Below, piece after piece: positions 45,760-54,717 of a DNA stretch of 64,000 nt. Source of the DNA: Archangium gephyra (GTDB taxonomy: Bacteria; Myxococcota; Myxococcia; Myxococcales; Myxococcaceae); the NCBI RefSeq assembly GCF_001027285.1, contig NZ_CP011509.1:2302501-2366500 (forward strand), written 5' to 3'. Made by a program: the position numbers and the translations under genes. How positions within the stretch are numbered: position 1 is the stretch's first letter; every line of letters begins with the position of its first letter. The notes under the pieces were generated by a model. It worked only from the letters and a program-made list of their open reading frames with translations, had not been told where the DNA came from and made no database searches.

Positions 45760-47517
45760 TCAGCGCGCCGGCTTGAGGCCCGCGGGGGCCGAGTCGGTGC
45801 GGAAGACGGGGTAGAGGTTGAAGCGGGTGTCGTGGGCGGGGTGGCGCTCGTAGAAGAAGCGCATGCGGGCGCGCGGGTTGCGGGCGAACTCCGGGTCTTT
45901 CAGCTTCTCGTCCCAGGCGGCCTTCACGGCGGCGTCGCGGGCGAGCAGCTCCCGCGCGAAGGGCTCCAGCACGTAGTCCTCGACGTACTCCTTCTGCTCG
46001 AAGTGGTTGTTGAAGAAGCCCCAGGCGAGCAGCGAGTCCGGCCCGAGCGGCTCGAGCAGGTGCGCCAGCAGGGACACATTCGTCTGCGCCGCGGGCACGT
46101 AGAGGCTGCCGGCGGGGAGCGGCTGGCCCTCCTTTGTCCACTGGCCCTTCACGGAGAGGCCCTGGCGGCCCTCGACGGAGGCGGGGCGGAACTTCGCCTC
46201 GGTGGCGCGGAACACCTCCACGGGGGCGGAGGGGACATCCTGGCCGAGCCGCTGGTAGCGCAGGCCGTGCATGGCGAGCTTCTCCGCCACCCAGCCCGCG
46301 TGGGCCGGGGGAACCAGGTAGCCGCCCGAGGGCAGCGACGCGGTGAGGACGGGGCGGAGCTCCTCGTAATAGGGAAGGGTCCACACCTGGGGTTTGGTGT
46401 CGTCGTAGCGGATCCACGGCTGGGTGGTGAGCTCGGAGGGGATGCGCTCGTAGGCGTAGCCGCGGAAGGCGATGGGGCGGCTCTTGTCCGTGTTGTCCCA
46501 GGCGAGCACCACCTCGCGGACCTTGCCGGAGGTGGCCTCGGTGTCGGCGGCCTTCACGGCGGACAGCAGCGCCTGGCCATCGCGGGCGGTGAGGCGCAGC
46601 AGGCCCTCGAGCACGTGGCGCGTGGTGGCCACGCGGTGCGCGTAGGGCTTCCAGGAGTGGGTCTCCACCAGCACGCCGTAGCGCCGGTGGGCGGCCCAGT
46701 ACTGGTGGCTGAAGCGCGGGGGAGACACGCCGTAGGTCACCCCCGAGGCGGGGTCATCGTTCTCCCGGAAGGACGGGTAGAAGGGCAGGGGCAGGTGCTG
46801 CTTGGACTCCAGCTCGGTGAAGAGCTCCTCGCGCAGCTTCGCGCCCAGGGTGCGCATCGTCTCCGGGCCCACCTTCTGGGGCTCCAGCTGCACGCTGACG
46901 TCGTGCTCGAACTTGGCGCCGTCGGTGACGTGCAGGTCCACGTAGAAGAGCGGATCCCAGGCGTTCAGCAGCTTGAGCAGGGCCACCATCTCGGGGGCGT
47001 CTGCCTTCACGTAGTCGCGGTTGAGGTTGAGGTTCTGCCCGGTGACGCGCCAGCCCATCTCCTCGGGGCCCACCTGGTTGGGGCGGTGGTTGGGGCCGAA
47101 GCGCTCGTGGCCATCCACGTTGAAGACGGGGACGAAGACGGCCGTCACCTGCTTGAGCACGCCCGGCAGCGCCTTGCCGTCGAGCAGGTCGCGCAGCAGC
47201 CAGAAGCCGGCGTCCTTGCCGTCGATCTCCCCGGCGTGGATGCCGCCCTGGAAGAGGACGATGGGGCGGCCCTTCTTCGCGGCGGCGGCGGGGGAGAGGG
47301 TGCCATCCGCGCTGGCCACGAGGGCGAGCATGGGGCGGCCCTCGGGGGTGGTGCCGAAGGTGTCGCAGCGCACCTTGCCGGGGTAGCGCTGGGGGAAGGC
47401 GCGGCAGAGGGACTCCACCTCCGCGTAGCGGCCGGTGCGGGTCCACCCGCTCTGCTCGGCGACGGTGGTGAGGGGAGCCTGGTGGAGGGTGAGGGCGAGG
47501 AGGACGGGCAGGAGCAT
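45760..47517 (-). CDS. M14-family zinc carboxypeptidase, secreted
   Basis: 585 aa from the ATG at 47517 (GGGGGGAG just upstream). N-terminal signal peptide (MLLPVLLALTLHQA). Zinc ligands: GGIHAGEIDGKD (HxxE, ~93) and DLHVTDG (His ~197); the general base is the Glu of VLVETHSWKPY (~284). Substrate loop NLNRDYVKADAPE is also typical. It cuts C-terminal or peptidoglycan-type peptide bonds outside the cytoplasm. It follows the frameshifted metallo-hydrolase gene by 48 bp on the same strand. Confidence 0.9.
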   Translation of the reverse strand: MLLPVLLALTLHQAPLTTVAEQSGWTRTGRYAEVESLCRAFPQRYPGKVRCDTFGTTPEGRPMLALVASADGTLSPAAAAKKGRPIVLFQGGIHAGEIDGKDAGFWLLRDLLDGKALPGVLKQVTAVFVPVFNVDGHERFGPNHRPNQVGPEEMGWRVTGQNLNLNRDYVKADAPEMVALLKLLNAWDPLFYVDLHVTDGAKFEHDVSVQLEPQKVGPETMRTLGAKLREELFTELESKQHLPLPFYPSFRENDDPASGVTYGVSPPRFSHQYWAAHRRYGVLVETHSWKPYAHRVATTRHVLEGLLRLTARDGQALLSAVKAADTEATSGKVREVVLAWDNTDKSRPIAFRGYAYERIPSELTTQPWIRYDDTKPQVWTLPYYEELRPVLTASLPSGGYLVPPAHAGWVAEKLAMHGLRYQRLGQDVPSAPVEVFRATEAKFRPASVEGRQGLSVKGQWTKEGQPLPAGSLYVPAAQTNVSLLAHLLEPLGPDSLLAWGFFNNHFEQKEYVEDYVLEPFARELLARDAAVKAAWDEKLKDPEFARNPRARMRFFYERHPAHDTRFNLYPVFRTDSAPAGLKPAR

Positions 47518-47565
47518 GGCTCCCCCCTCACAGCACACCGTCCGCCCTGTCTCAACCCTGGAGCG

Positions 47566-48503
47566 TCATCCCGCGCGACGCACGGAGAGGCTCTCTCCCA
47601 CGGCGAGCACGTGGAGCGGCTCGCGGGGCAGCTTCCGGCGGCCCCACTCGGCGTCCAGGCGCTGGGGGGCTCGTCCAGGGGCTCGTCGGTGAGCTTGAAG
47701 GTGCCCCAGTGCATGGCGAGGAAGTGCCGGGCGCCGAGGTCCTCGTAGGCCCGCACCGCCTGCTCGGGGTTCATGTGCTGCTTCTCCATGAACCAGCCCG
47801 GATCATACGCGCCAATGGGCAGCATGGCCGCGTCCAGCGCGGGGAAGCGCCGGCCAATCTCCTGGAAGCCGTCGAAGTACGCGGTGTCTCCCGAGTGGTA
47901 GACGCACGCGCTGGAGCCCTCCACCACGAAGCCGCCCCAGAGCGTCTCGTTGACGTCGTTGAGGCCGCGGCGGCTCCAGTGCTGGGCGGGGACGAAGTGC
48001 ACCGTCACCGGCCCCACCTTCGTGGAGCCCCACCAGTCCAGCTCGGTGACGGGCGGCGAGCCGGCGTGGAAGTAGCGCGCCATGCCCAGTCCGCTGACGA
48101 CGGGCGCGCCCACCTGGCGCACGGTGGGCATGTCGAGGTGATCGAAGTGGTTGTGCGACACCAGGGTGGCGGTGATGGGGGGCAGCTTCTCCATCGGTAC
48201 GCCCGGGCCCACGTTGCGGCGGATGAAACCGGTGATGGTGTCGCGCAGGGCGGGGTCGATGAGCAGCGACACGCCGTCGAGCTGCACCAGCCAGCTCGCA
48301 TGGCCCAGCCAGGTGAGGCGCGCGCCCTCGCCCGCGGCGGGAGGCGTGGCCAGCACGGCGAGGTCCGGTTCCACGCGGCGCATGGGAGCGGTGTCCGGGC
48401 TCTTGCGACGCTTGCCCGCCAGCTTGTCCCCCACGGCCCACTTGAAGACGTTGCCAAGAGGGTGGGGGAGGCTGCCATCCAGGTTCTTGAAGCGCGCTGC
48501 CAT
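47566..48503 (-). pseudogene. Frameshifted metallo-beta-lactamase-fold hydrolase (NAPE-PLD/UlaG-like)
   Basis: From the ATG at 48503 the frame encodes a clean MBL-fold enzyme: WLGHASWLVQLDGVSLLIDP, metal motif SHNHFDHLD, HSGDTAYFDGFQEIG and MHWGTFKLTDEPLDEPP. At the six-base G run 47664-47669 (C run on the coding strand) the frame breaks; the continuation EWGRRKLPREPLHVLAVGE ending at a TGA (47568-47566) is one frame off. The span is 938 bp, one base short of 313 codons, so a single missing base explains it. The intact product would be 312 aa. Either a real null mutation or a homopolymer sequencing error; all metal ligands lie before the break. Families of this type hydrolyse phospholipid-like or lactone substrates. 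Confidence 0.8.
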
Positions 48504-48752
48504 GACGCTCTCCCGTGGGCCGGGGCGAGGGGGTGGCCCGGGTCCTGTCTTGTCCCGGCGCTGGCCTCGGATGCAAGGGCGATGTGGGAACGAGATTGCC
48601 CACTCCGGGTACCGGCGGACTGTCCGGTGGGGACGGCGGGGGCGTCCCTTCTTCCGCCTGCTGACAGATGCGGGTGTTTCCCCCGTGCGCGGGCGCTCGG
48701 GGATGAAGACAAATTCCCACCGTGGGTAGGGGAAGGAAGGGGTGGAGGCGTC

Positions 48753-51338
48753 ATGCGACTCGGTCGCTTGCTGGTGGTGGTGTGGGTGTGGGGTGTGGCG
48801 CTGTTCCAGGTGGGGTGCAGCGGGTGTGGAGATCCCCCGGTCACCTACGGGCTGCCGGGCGTCCCGGGCGAGCTGTGCGCCGACGGCCTGCGCAACGGGG
48901 ATGAGCTGGACGTGGACTGCGGTGGGAGCTGCCAGCCGTGCGGCGGCCGCGGAGACACCTCCGGGCCGTCGGGCTGCACGGGGAACGCGTGTGCGGCGCC
49001 CACGTGCACGGACGGGGTGAAGAACGGCGCGGAGACGGGCGTGGACTGCGGCGGTGGGTGCCCCGCGTGCGCCGAGGGGGAGAGCTGCGGCGGGGACGCG
49101 GATTGCTCCTCTTCGCTTCTCTGCCTCGAGAGCGTGTGCGCGCGGTGCCGGGAGGACGCGCACTGCGGGGCCGGCTTCGCGTGCCGGGCGGGCGCCTGCG
49201 TGGAGGATGACTTCTCGCCCCGGGTGCAGATGGCCTTCCTGCCGGGGAGCACGGTGCTCCGCGTGCGCTTCTCCGAGCCCATGGTGCGGGACGGCTCCCC
49301 CGCCAGCATGCTCAACCCCGACAACTACTGCGTGGAGCTGACGGATGAGACGCCCCACGAGTGCACGCCCTCGGATGCCTTCTGGTTGGGCAGCGAGCTC
49401 TCCTCGGTGGACCCCAACACCGTCGACATCCAGCTTCCCTTCGCGCCGGGCAATGGCCGCTACACCGTGCATGTGTCCGGCGTGGTGGACCGCGCGGCCA
49501 ATGGGTTGGGCTCGCCGCGCCACGCGGACTTCGAGGTGGGGAGCCCGCTGCGCCTCATGAGTGCCACCACGCTGGGGCGAGACCGGGTCGTGCTCACCTT
49601 CTCCCGTCCCATGCTGGCCGGGCCGGATGCCCCGGGGAGCGCCGGCTGCTCCTCGACCGCCACCTGCGCCTCGCGCTACCAGCTGACGGGGGCCAGCTCG
49701 CTGGGCGCCGTGCTCTCCGCCCGGGTGCTCTCCGCTCCGCGAGACAACGAGGTGATCCTCACCCATGTGACCGCTCAGGGCGGCGGGCAGTACACGGCCC
49801 TCGCCGCCAACGGGGCGGATGGCCACGGGCTGCAGTCCGTGTGGGGCGAGCGCCTGGGGGCCTCGCCGCTGGACCGCGTCACCTTCACCGGATTCGGCCC
49901 GCTCGTGAGCAGCTGGCAGGACGGGCCGGTGCAGGTGGACCCGTTCGCGGACGGCGTCGCCGCCACCTCGGCCGTCGCGTACCGGGGCCGCATGTACCTG
50001 GGCCCCAATGCGGATGGCACGCGCGCGGTGGGCATGGACCAGGATGGCGTCCGGCCGGATGACCTGGCCTTCCGCTTCCGCAAGGACACGCAGAAGCTCG
50101 CCGGCTCGCGCAGCTCCAACGCCGCGGGTGCGCCCTTCCCGTCCATCGGCTTCGCCGGCTGCCGGGAGAATTCGTACCAGTGCGGCCCGGACAACGAGGA
50201 CGGCCGCGCCCTCTTCGCCTCCGGCTTCTTCGGTGGCACCGAGTGGTTGATGATCGGCGGTAGCCGGAGTGGGGGCGGGCTCGACTACGTGTACATGTCC
50301 CGGGATGACGACGCGACGCTGGACCTGAAGTACGTGGACCTGGGCCAGGCGCTGGAGGGGACGGCGGCGCGGAGCTTCTCCGCCCTGGGCTTCCACGAGG
50401 GCCGGGCGTACCTGGGTGTTCCCATCAGTGGAGGCACGCGCCGTCCCGAGCTCCTCGCGCTCCTGCGCGCTCCGGCGGAGACGGCCGGGGGCCTGGATGC
50501 GCGGGGCAATGGCACCGGGGCGTGCAATCCCTCGGCGCATGACGTGTGCAACCTGGCGGCGCACCGGATGCCGGGCATCGGCGCGGCGGGCTCTCCCGCC
50601 AACCCCGCGCGCACGGTGGGCATCGACTTCGTCGGCGAGTTCAACGGCAAGCTCTACCTGGGCAACAACGGAGGCCTCGTGCGCGCCACCGTCCAGCAGC
50701 CGCTGGACTACGAGAGCTCGCCCGCGCACTGGGTGTCCATCACCCCGAGCGCGCCGGAGTACCGCGCGAAGCAATCCCTCACCACGGACAAGGACATGGA
50801 GCTCGAGCCGTCGGACCGGGCCTGGTCGCGGATGGCTGTCTTCAATGGACACGTGTACCTGGGGCGCAACACCACGGCGGGCCCGCAGCTGTGGCGGTGT
50901 GACCCGGCCCTCGTCTCCGGTCCGTCGCCGGCCACTGTCCAGGACTGCGACGCGGGGGACTGGGTGCTCGTCGCCGCCAACGGCAAGGGGGATGGGCAGC
51001 TCAGCCAGTTCGACAACCCGAACAACACGCGGCTGACGCTGCTGGCCGTCAACGGGGGCGCCCTGTACGTGGGCTTCGACAACGCGGTGGACGGGGCGGT
51101 GGTGTACCGCTCGGTGGTGGAGGCTCCCGCGAGCCGCTCGGACTTCACGGGCCAGGGTGGGTGTCTGGCGGCCACGGCGGGCTGCGTGGGCCTGGGCGGC
51201 AATGGCTTCGGTCAGCGCTCGGTGAATACGCGGCTCGGGGAAGCCGCCACCCTGGCGGATGGGGAGCGCGGCTTCCTCTATGTGCCGGTGAGTGGCGGCC
51301 CGGGGACGCCCGTGCGCCTCTACCGCCAGCAGGACTGA
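48753..51338 (+). CDS. Large Cys-rich surface lipoprotein, hypothetical
   Basis: 861 aa. GGAGG precedes the ATG at 48753, and the lipobox is LFQVGC (Cys22). Residues ~40-150 contain Cys-rich repeats (LCADGLRNGDELDVDCGG, CTDGVKNGAETGVDCGG), each about 40 residues, common in myxobacterial surface proteins. Then two Ig-like domains with LRVRFSEPMV and VVLTFSRPML (Big-type). The rest (~390-861) looks like a beta-propeller-type repeat with MYLGPN, AYLGVP, LYLGNNG, VYLGRN and LYVGFDN strands, about 80-100 residues apart. Outer-surface, probably binding; no enzyme motif seen. Confidence 0.82.
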   Translation: MRLGRLLVVVWVWGVALFQVGCSGCGDPPVTYGLPGVPGELCADGLRNGDELDVDCGGSCQPCGGRGDTSGPSGCTGNACAAPTCTDGVKNGAETGVDCGGGCPACAEGESCGGDADCSSSLLCLESVCARCREDAHCGAGFACRAGACVEDDFSPRVQMAFLPGSTVLRVRFSEPMVRDGSPASMLNPDNYCVELTDETPHECTPSDAFWLGSELSSVDPNTVDIQLPFAPGNGRYTVHVSGVVDRAANGLGSPRHADFEVGSPLRLMSATTLGRDRVVLTFSRPMLAGPDAPGSAGCSSTATCASRYQLTGASSLGAVLSARVLSAPRDNEVILTHVTAQGGGQYTALAANGADGHGLQSVWGERLGASPLDRVTFTGFGPLVSSWQDGPVQVDPFADGVAATSAVAYRGRMYLGPNADGTRAVGMDQDGVRPDDLAFRFRKDTQKLAGSRSSNAAGAPFPSIGFAGCRENSYQCGPDNEDGRALFASGFFGGTEWLMIGGSRSGGGLDYVYMSRDDDATLDLKYVDLGQALEGTAARSFSALGFHEGRAYLGVPISGGTRRPELLALLRAPAETAGGLDARGNGTGACNPSAHDVCNLAAHRMPGIGAAGSPANPARTVGIDFVGEFNGKLYLGNNGGLVRATVQQPLDYESSPAHWVSITPSAPEYRAKQSLTTDKDMELEPSDRAWSRMAVFNGHVYLGRNTTAGPQLWRCDPALVSGPSPATVQDCDAGDWVLVAANGKGDGQLSQFDNPNNTRLTLLAVNGGALYVGFDNAVDGAVVYRSVVEAPASRSDFTGQGGCLAATAGCVGLGGNGFGQRSVNTRLGEAATLADGERGFLYVPVSGGPGTPVRLYRQQD

Positions 51339-51351
51339 GGGGCTCGCTCTC

Positions 51352-51376
51352 GGCGGCGGGTTCGATTCCCGCCGCC
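51352..51376 (+). terminator. Hairpin built from a tRNA 3'-end sequence
   Basis: A 9-bp perfect stem (GGCGGCGGG/CCCGCCGCC) around a TTCGATT loop, 13 bp after the Cys-rich lipoprotein stop. It overlaps repeat copy 1 and could act as a terminator, although only TTGATT follows. Confidence 0.5.
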
Positions 51377-51377
51377 T
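51356..51377 (+). repeat. Direct repeat copy 1, tRNA TPsiC-arm/acceptor end (att-like)
   Basis: A 22-bp sequence with a T-arm (GCGGG-TTCGATT-CCCGC) followed by the start of an acceptor strand (CGCCT). It is identical to 53571-53592, in the same orientation, 2.2 kb away. Only a tRNA 3' end is present here, with no upstream tRNA body, as expected for an attachment-site duplicate. Confidence 0.65.
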
Positions 51378-51557
51378 TGATTCGAACCTACCCGGATGCG
51401 TATAGGCGAGATGGGGGCCGTGTTGAGGGAGAGGGCTGGAGCGGTCCCGCCGCTGCGGAGATGTCGCCCGAGGTGAGGGTCGGGATAGTGTGCCGAGTGC
51501 TTGGCCGATCCTTTGATCCAAGGTGGTTCCGTGGGCATTTCAAGGCGACTCGCGCGG

Positions 51558-52003
51558 ATGTCCGCGCTCCTGCGGTTGCTGGGGTTGTTTCTGCCAGTGC
51601 TCTGGGGATGCAGCATCAATCAGTACCAACCCAGCCACTTCCAATTCACCACCATTATCGAAAAAATCGAAGCAGGAGCAGATGGCTAGCGTGCGCGTGT
51701 ATCCATGCAACCGTGGTCAACAAATCGACCTTGGAGCCTTATTTCTGCAGGTTCGGCGTAGGCATGCCCATCGCGACCGAAAAGTTTGGATTGATGTCCG
51801 AGCCGCTTGCTCAGCGAATCGCCGCCGATTGTGCCAACGAGGCGTTGAGGGAGGTGATCGCCTCCCCCGTCGCTCCACTTCCTGGCCTCGTCTGTAGGCA
51901 ATTCACGAGCACCTTCAACGTCGTTTTGAATCGCGCCGTGCTTGGCTCGAGAGTGACAGCCTGGTGTGAAGAGGAAACAAAGCCCATCCGAATTGACTTC
52001 TAG
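51558..52003 (+). pseudogene. Sit-like toxin lipoprotein broken by two frameshifts
   Basis: A lipoprotein signal ending in LPVLWGC (Cys18) runs into a stop at 51687. Coding character continues in the next frame (SVRVYPCNRGQQIDLGALFLQ) and then a third (VGMPIATEKFGLMSEPLAQR) to a TAG at 52001-52003. One extra A in the run 51661-51666 and one extra T at 51752-51753 explain both shifts. The span of 446 bp minus two gives 148 codons. The C-terminal pattern recalls small SitA-type toxins of M. xanthus; certainty is moderate. The putative immunity gene follows after 4 bp. GC is visibly lower than around it, suggesting transfer. Confidence 0.6.
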
Positions 52004-52007
52004 GCCC

Positions 52008-52604
52008 ATGCCAATTTCAGCGGAAGAGTTGCTTTCTGTCGTTCGGAAATACTGGCGTTCAGACCATGGGTTCGATGGCAAGCTGGAAAGCAGCCCCGAG
52101 CTGATGAGGTTCCAGGCTTTGTGGAAGCAAGAGTTCGAGAAGCTGGAGCAATGGCGCGTGCTCATGCGCGAACTCAGGGCGGTGCTTCCGCAATTCGAGA
52201 TCGGACATGCCACGGCCACCTCTACTTCCTGTTTTCGCTGTACCGTGTTTACGAATCGGCAGCCCGTGGAGGCGAGTCATGAGGATGGGCCGCGGGAGCG
52301 CCGCTGGGGGGTTGTCGGCTGCCTCAGCATCCTGGCGCCTGTCTATACGGTATATGGCTTGCAGTACGACTACACAGGTCAAGACGTGATCGCAGCCAAG
52401 GTCTTTTTCGATCCGCTTCCGCCCGAGATGCAGGCGCTCGCGGAGGTCGTTGGCAGGAAGATCGAGGCGATGTTCGGGGCTGAGGCCCTTCCTCGCGAGC
52501 TCGCGGAGACTCGAATCCCGCTCATCGTGGAGTTCCTGGAGCCGCCTGCTACCACGCTCTTTCATGCGCTATTCTCCACGGATCCTGAAAACGTGGCTGT
52601 GTAG
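52008..52604 (+). CDS. Putative immunity protein of the third Sit-like locus
   Basis: 198 aa from the ATG at 52008. No signal peptide, no membrane helix, intact frame. The C-terminal half (FFDPLPPEMQALAEVVGRKI, ETRIPLIVEFLEPPATTLFH) is unlike the double-CxxC immunity proteins elsewhere in the window. Its position 4 bp after a broken lipoprotein toxin gene is the reason for the immunity call. Lower GC than the flanks. An immunity gene kept intact beside a broken toxin is what selection would leave if kin still carry the toxin. Confidence 0.6.
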   Translation: MPISAEELLSVVRKYWRSDHGFDGKLESSPELMRFQALWKQEFEKLEQWRVLMRELRAVLPQFEIGHATATSTSCFRCTVFTNRQPVEASHEDGPRERRWGVVGCLSILAPVYTVYGLQYDYTGQDVIAAKVFFDPLPPEMQALAEVVGRKIEAMFGAEALPRELAETRIPLIVEFLEPPATTLFHALFSTDPENVAV

Positions 52605-52719
52605 GCAATATCGAGGAGCCCACGAATTGTGACCACTGCGCTCCCTGGCAGCGCGCTATGCTCGCATCGCGGCATCCCGCAGGACCGCTCCCGCGTCCCT
52701 CACCAAAGTGAACCACCAC

Positions 52720-53538
52720 ATGCCGACCCTCCGCTCGCCCGATGGAACGATGATCGCGTATGACCGGCTTGGGAGCGGGCCGCCAGTCGTCCTCGTTGAC
52801 GGGGCGCTCTGCTGCCGGAGCATGGGGCCGATGATGCCCATCGCCCGCCAGCTCGCCGCCTCGTACACGGTCGTCGTCTACGACCGTCGGGGGCGAGGCG
52901 AGAGCGGTGACACGCCGCCGTACGCGCCGGCGCGCGAGGTGGAGGACGTCCTCTCCCTCATCGAGGTCCTGGGCGGTACGGCGTCGTTGTTCGGCATCTC
53001 CTCGGGCGCGGCGCTGGCGCTCGAGGCAGCGAAGCGGCACGCCGGGGTGCGCCGCCTCGCCGTGTTCGAGGCGCCCTTCGTCGTCGACGACACGCGGCCG
53101 CCCATCCGCGAGGAGTGGGAGCGGATCGAGCAGGCGCTCGCCGACGGCCGCCCCGACGACGCGCTGCGCACCTTCCTCGGCTCCGTGGGGATGCCGCGCC
53201 CACTGCTCTGGCTCATGCGCCGACTTCCCCTCTGGAAGCGGCTGCGGACGCTGGCGCCGACGCTGCCGTACGACGGCGCCCTCGTCCAGCGGTTCCAGCT
53301 CGGGGCACCGCTCCGCGCTGAGGAGTGGGCAGGCGTTGCCGTGCCGACCCTGGTGCTCGATGGGGGGCGGAGCCACGCGTGGATGCGCCACGCCATGCGC
53401 GCGCTCGCCGACGTGCTGCCGTCGGCCCGCTATCACACGCTGCCCGGCCAGACCCACAACATCTCCGCGGCCGCCATCGCTCCCGTGCTGGCGGAGTTCT
53501 TCGCATCCGACGCCGTTCCGCGCCCGGCCGACGGGTGA
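52720..53538 (+). CDS. Alpha/beta hydrolase
   Basis: 272 aa. Starts at the ATG 52720 (an in-frame GTG at 52708 is less likely). The fold is clear: VVLVDGALCCRSMGPM (oxyanion region), VVYDRRGRGESGDTPP, nucleophile elbow FGISSGAALALEAAKR (~94), Asp in TLVLDGGRS and His in GQTHNISA. Substrate unknown. It lies inside the stretch bounded by the two tRNA-end repeats but has normal GC. Confidence 0.85.
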   Translation: MPTLRSPDGTMIAYDRLGSGPPVVLVDGALCCRSMGPMMPIARQLAASYTVVVYDRRGRGESGDTPPYAPAREVEDVLSLIEVLGGTASLFGISSGAALALEAAKRHAGVRRLAVFEAPFVVDDTRPPIREEWERIEQALADGRPDDALRTFLGSVGMPRPLLWLMRRLPLWKRLRTLAPTLPYDGALVQRFQLGAPLRAEEWAGVAVPTLVLDGGRSHAWMRHAMRALADVLPSARYHTLPGQTHNISAAAIAPVLAEFFASDAVPRPADG

Positions 53539-53570
53539 ACGGCGAGCCCCCCGCCGGGTGCCGTCCCCGC

Positions 53571-53592
53571 GCGGGTTCGATTCCCGCCGCCT
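53571..53592 (+). repeat. Direct repeat copy 2, tRNA TPsiC-arm/acceptor end (att-like)
   Basis: Identical to 51356-51377. Here the match to a tRNA end continues as CGCCTCCA, a full 7-base acceptor strand plus discriminator base, of a type common in serine tRNAs (GGAGGCG/CGCCTCC). Upstream there is no convincing tRNA body: a 5-bp stem with 7-nt loop exists but lacks the invariant U33. Together the copies flank the toxin/immunity/hydrolase segment. Confidence 0.6.
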
Positions 53593-53605
53593 CCACGCCT
53601 CACTC

Positions 53606-54628
53606 CTAGTCGTCCGCGGGAGCTTTCACCGCGACTGGCCGGATGCTGAACGGCACGTCGACGTAGGAGTCGAGGGTGTTCAGCACCCGGGCCATGACCG
53701 TCGGCCGCTCTCCTCGCGCCAGGGCCAGCCGCATCTGGGCCTGATGCCAGGCCGTGACGTAGCGGAGCTTGGGCGGGGTGAGATGGATGGCCCGGCGCAT
53801 CGTGCCCTTCAGGAGCTTCCACGCGCGCTGCTGTCCCGGTCCCCAGGCCAGCCCGTACGCCTCGCGCCAGCGCTCCGGCAGGAGGCCGGCGGTCAGCAAC
53901 TCATCGAGCTGTCCCCGGGTGAACGGAGAATTGAAGAGCAGGCCCGCCAGCTCGCGCGCCGTGTCTCCCACGCGCAGCGTCTCCCCCGCCAGCTGCTCAT
54001 GGTACCACTGGTAGAAGTCCTCGAGCGTGGGCGGCATCTGCTCCGGCAGGAGCCCGAACTGCGCCGCGGCGAGCCGCGTCTCCTGGTAATACCGGCGCTT
54101 CTCCTCGAGGCTGAGTGGCCGCACGAAGGTCTCGAAGACCTCGATGGCGCCGTCGATGAGGGTGGCGAGCACCCAACGCTGCAGCGAAGGATCGTTCGCG
54201 CGATAGCGGCCGTCCCCCTGAGGGGCGGCGCTGGCCGGAAGGGGGCCTTGGACGCGGCTGTGGAGGCTGTGGACCCGCTTCGCGGCGCCCATCGCCTCGC
54301 GGAGGCCACCGAAGACGAGCTGGTACATGGCCGTATAGGTGCGTCGCGCACGGCCGAGCAGGTCACCCCGGAAGTTGCTGTTCTGGGAGACGCCGAAGGC
54401 CACTGCCGGATGGGCGATCTGCAGCAGGATGGCGCGCAGTCCGCCGAGGAGGATCACCGGCTCCCGGTAGATGACCCAGGTCATGCTGCCGGGGCCGTAG
54501 ATGCCCTCGAGCTCGCCCGCCGAGTGCTCCCGCAGATAGTCGAGACACTTGCGGAAATGCTCGCTGTCCTGGCTGAGCTGCTGCTGCACTTCCGGGGGCA
54601 TCGACCGCCACATCGAGTTCGCCTTCAT
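53606..54628 (-). CDS. DUF2236 / MpaB-type oxygenase
   Basis: 340 aa. The block GIYGPGSMTWVIYREPVILLGG (shown in part as GPGSMTWVIYREP, ~45) followed by LLQIAHPAVAFGV (~69-81) is the signature of DUF2236, the family of fungal MpaB oxygenase and bacterial latex-clearing (Lcp) relatives, with conserved Arg and haem- or metal-binding His. All-helical; no signal peptide. The downstream part (FNSPFTRGQLDELLTAG, AWKLLKGTMRRAIHL) also fits. Substrate unknown. Next gene on the same strand upstream is the isochorismatase-like one, 89 bp away. Confidence 0.88.
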   Translation of the reverse strand: MKANSMWRSMPPEVQQQLSQDSEHFRKCLDYLREHSAGELEGIYGPGSMTWVIYREPVILLGGLRAILLQIAHPAVAFGVSQNSNFRGDLLGRARRTYTAMYQLVFGGLREAMGAAKRVHSLHSRVQGPLPASAAPQGDGRYRANDPSLQRWVLATLIDGAIEVFETFVRPLSLEEKRRYYQETRLAAAQFGLLPEQMPPTLEDFYQWYHEQLAGETLRVGDTARELAGLLFNSPFTRGQLDELLTAGLLPERWREAYGLAWGPGQQRAWKLLKGTMRRAIHLTPPKLRYVTAWHQAQMRLALARGERPTVMARVLNTLDSYVDVPFSIRPVAVKAPADD

Positions 54629-54717
54629 CCCACGACTCTACTTCCATCGCGCTTGTCACAGCAGTCCCCTGGGGCCCGAGCCCTTCTCGGGACGGGGCGG
54701 CGGCGGGCTCGAGTGTC

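Noticed and set aside
42359-45814. Plus-strand open frame of ~1150 codons across the cyclase gene
   Set aside because: Antisense to an intact multi-domain gene; no recognisable protein features.
51377-51392. GGTTCGAATC T-loop on the minus strand next to repeat 1
   Set aside because: The flanking bases do not form a T stem; no tRNA body.
47145-51521. Very long minus-strand open frame from the large lipoprotein region through the MBL-fold gene
   Set aside because: A composite: antisense to the Cys-rich lipoprotein, then the true MBL-fold gene, then out-of-frame sequence after the one-base shift. Only the MBL part is real.
53500-53595. Complete tRNA-Ser gene ending at the second repeat
   Set aside because: The T-arm and acceptor strand fit, but there is no matching 5' acceptor strand and the candidate anticodon loop lacks U33.
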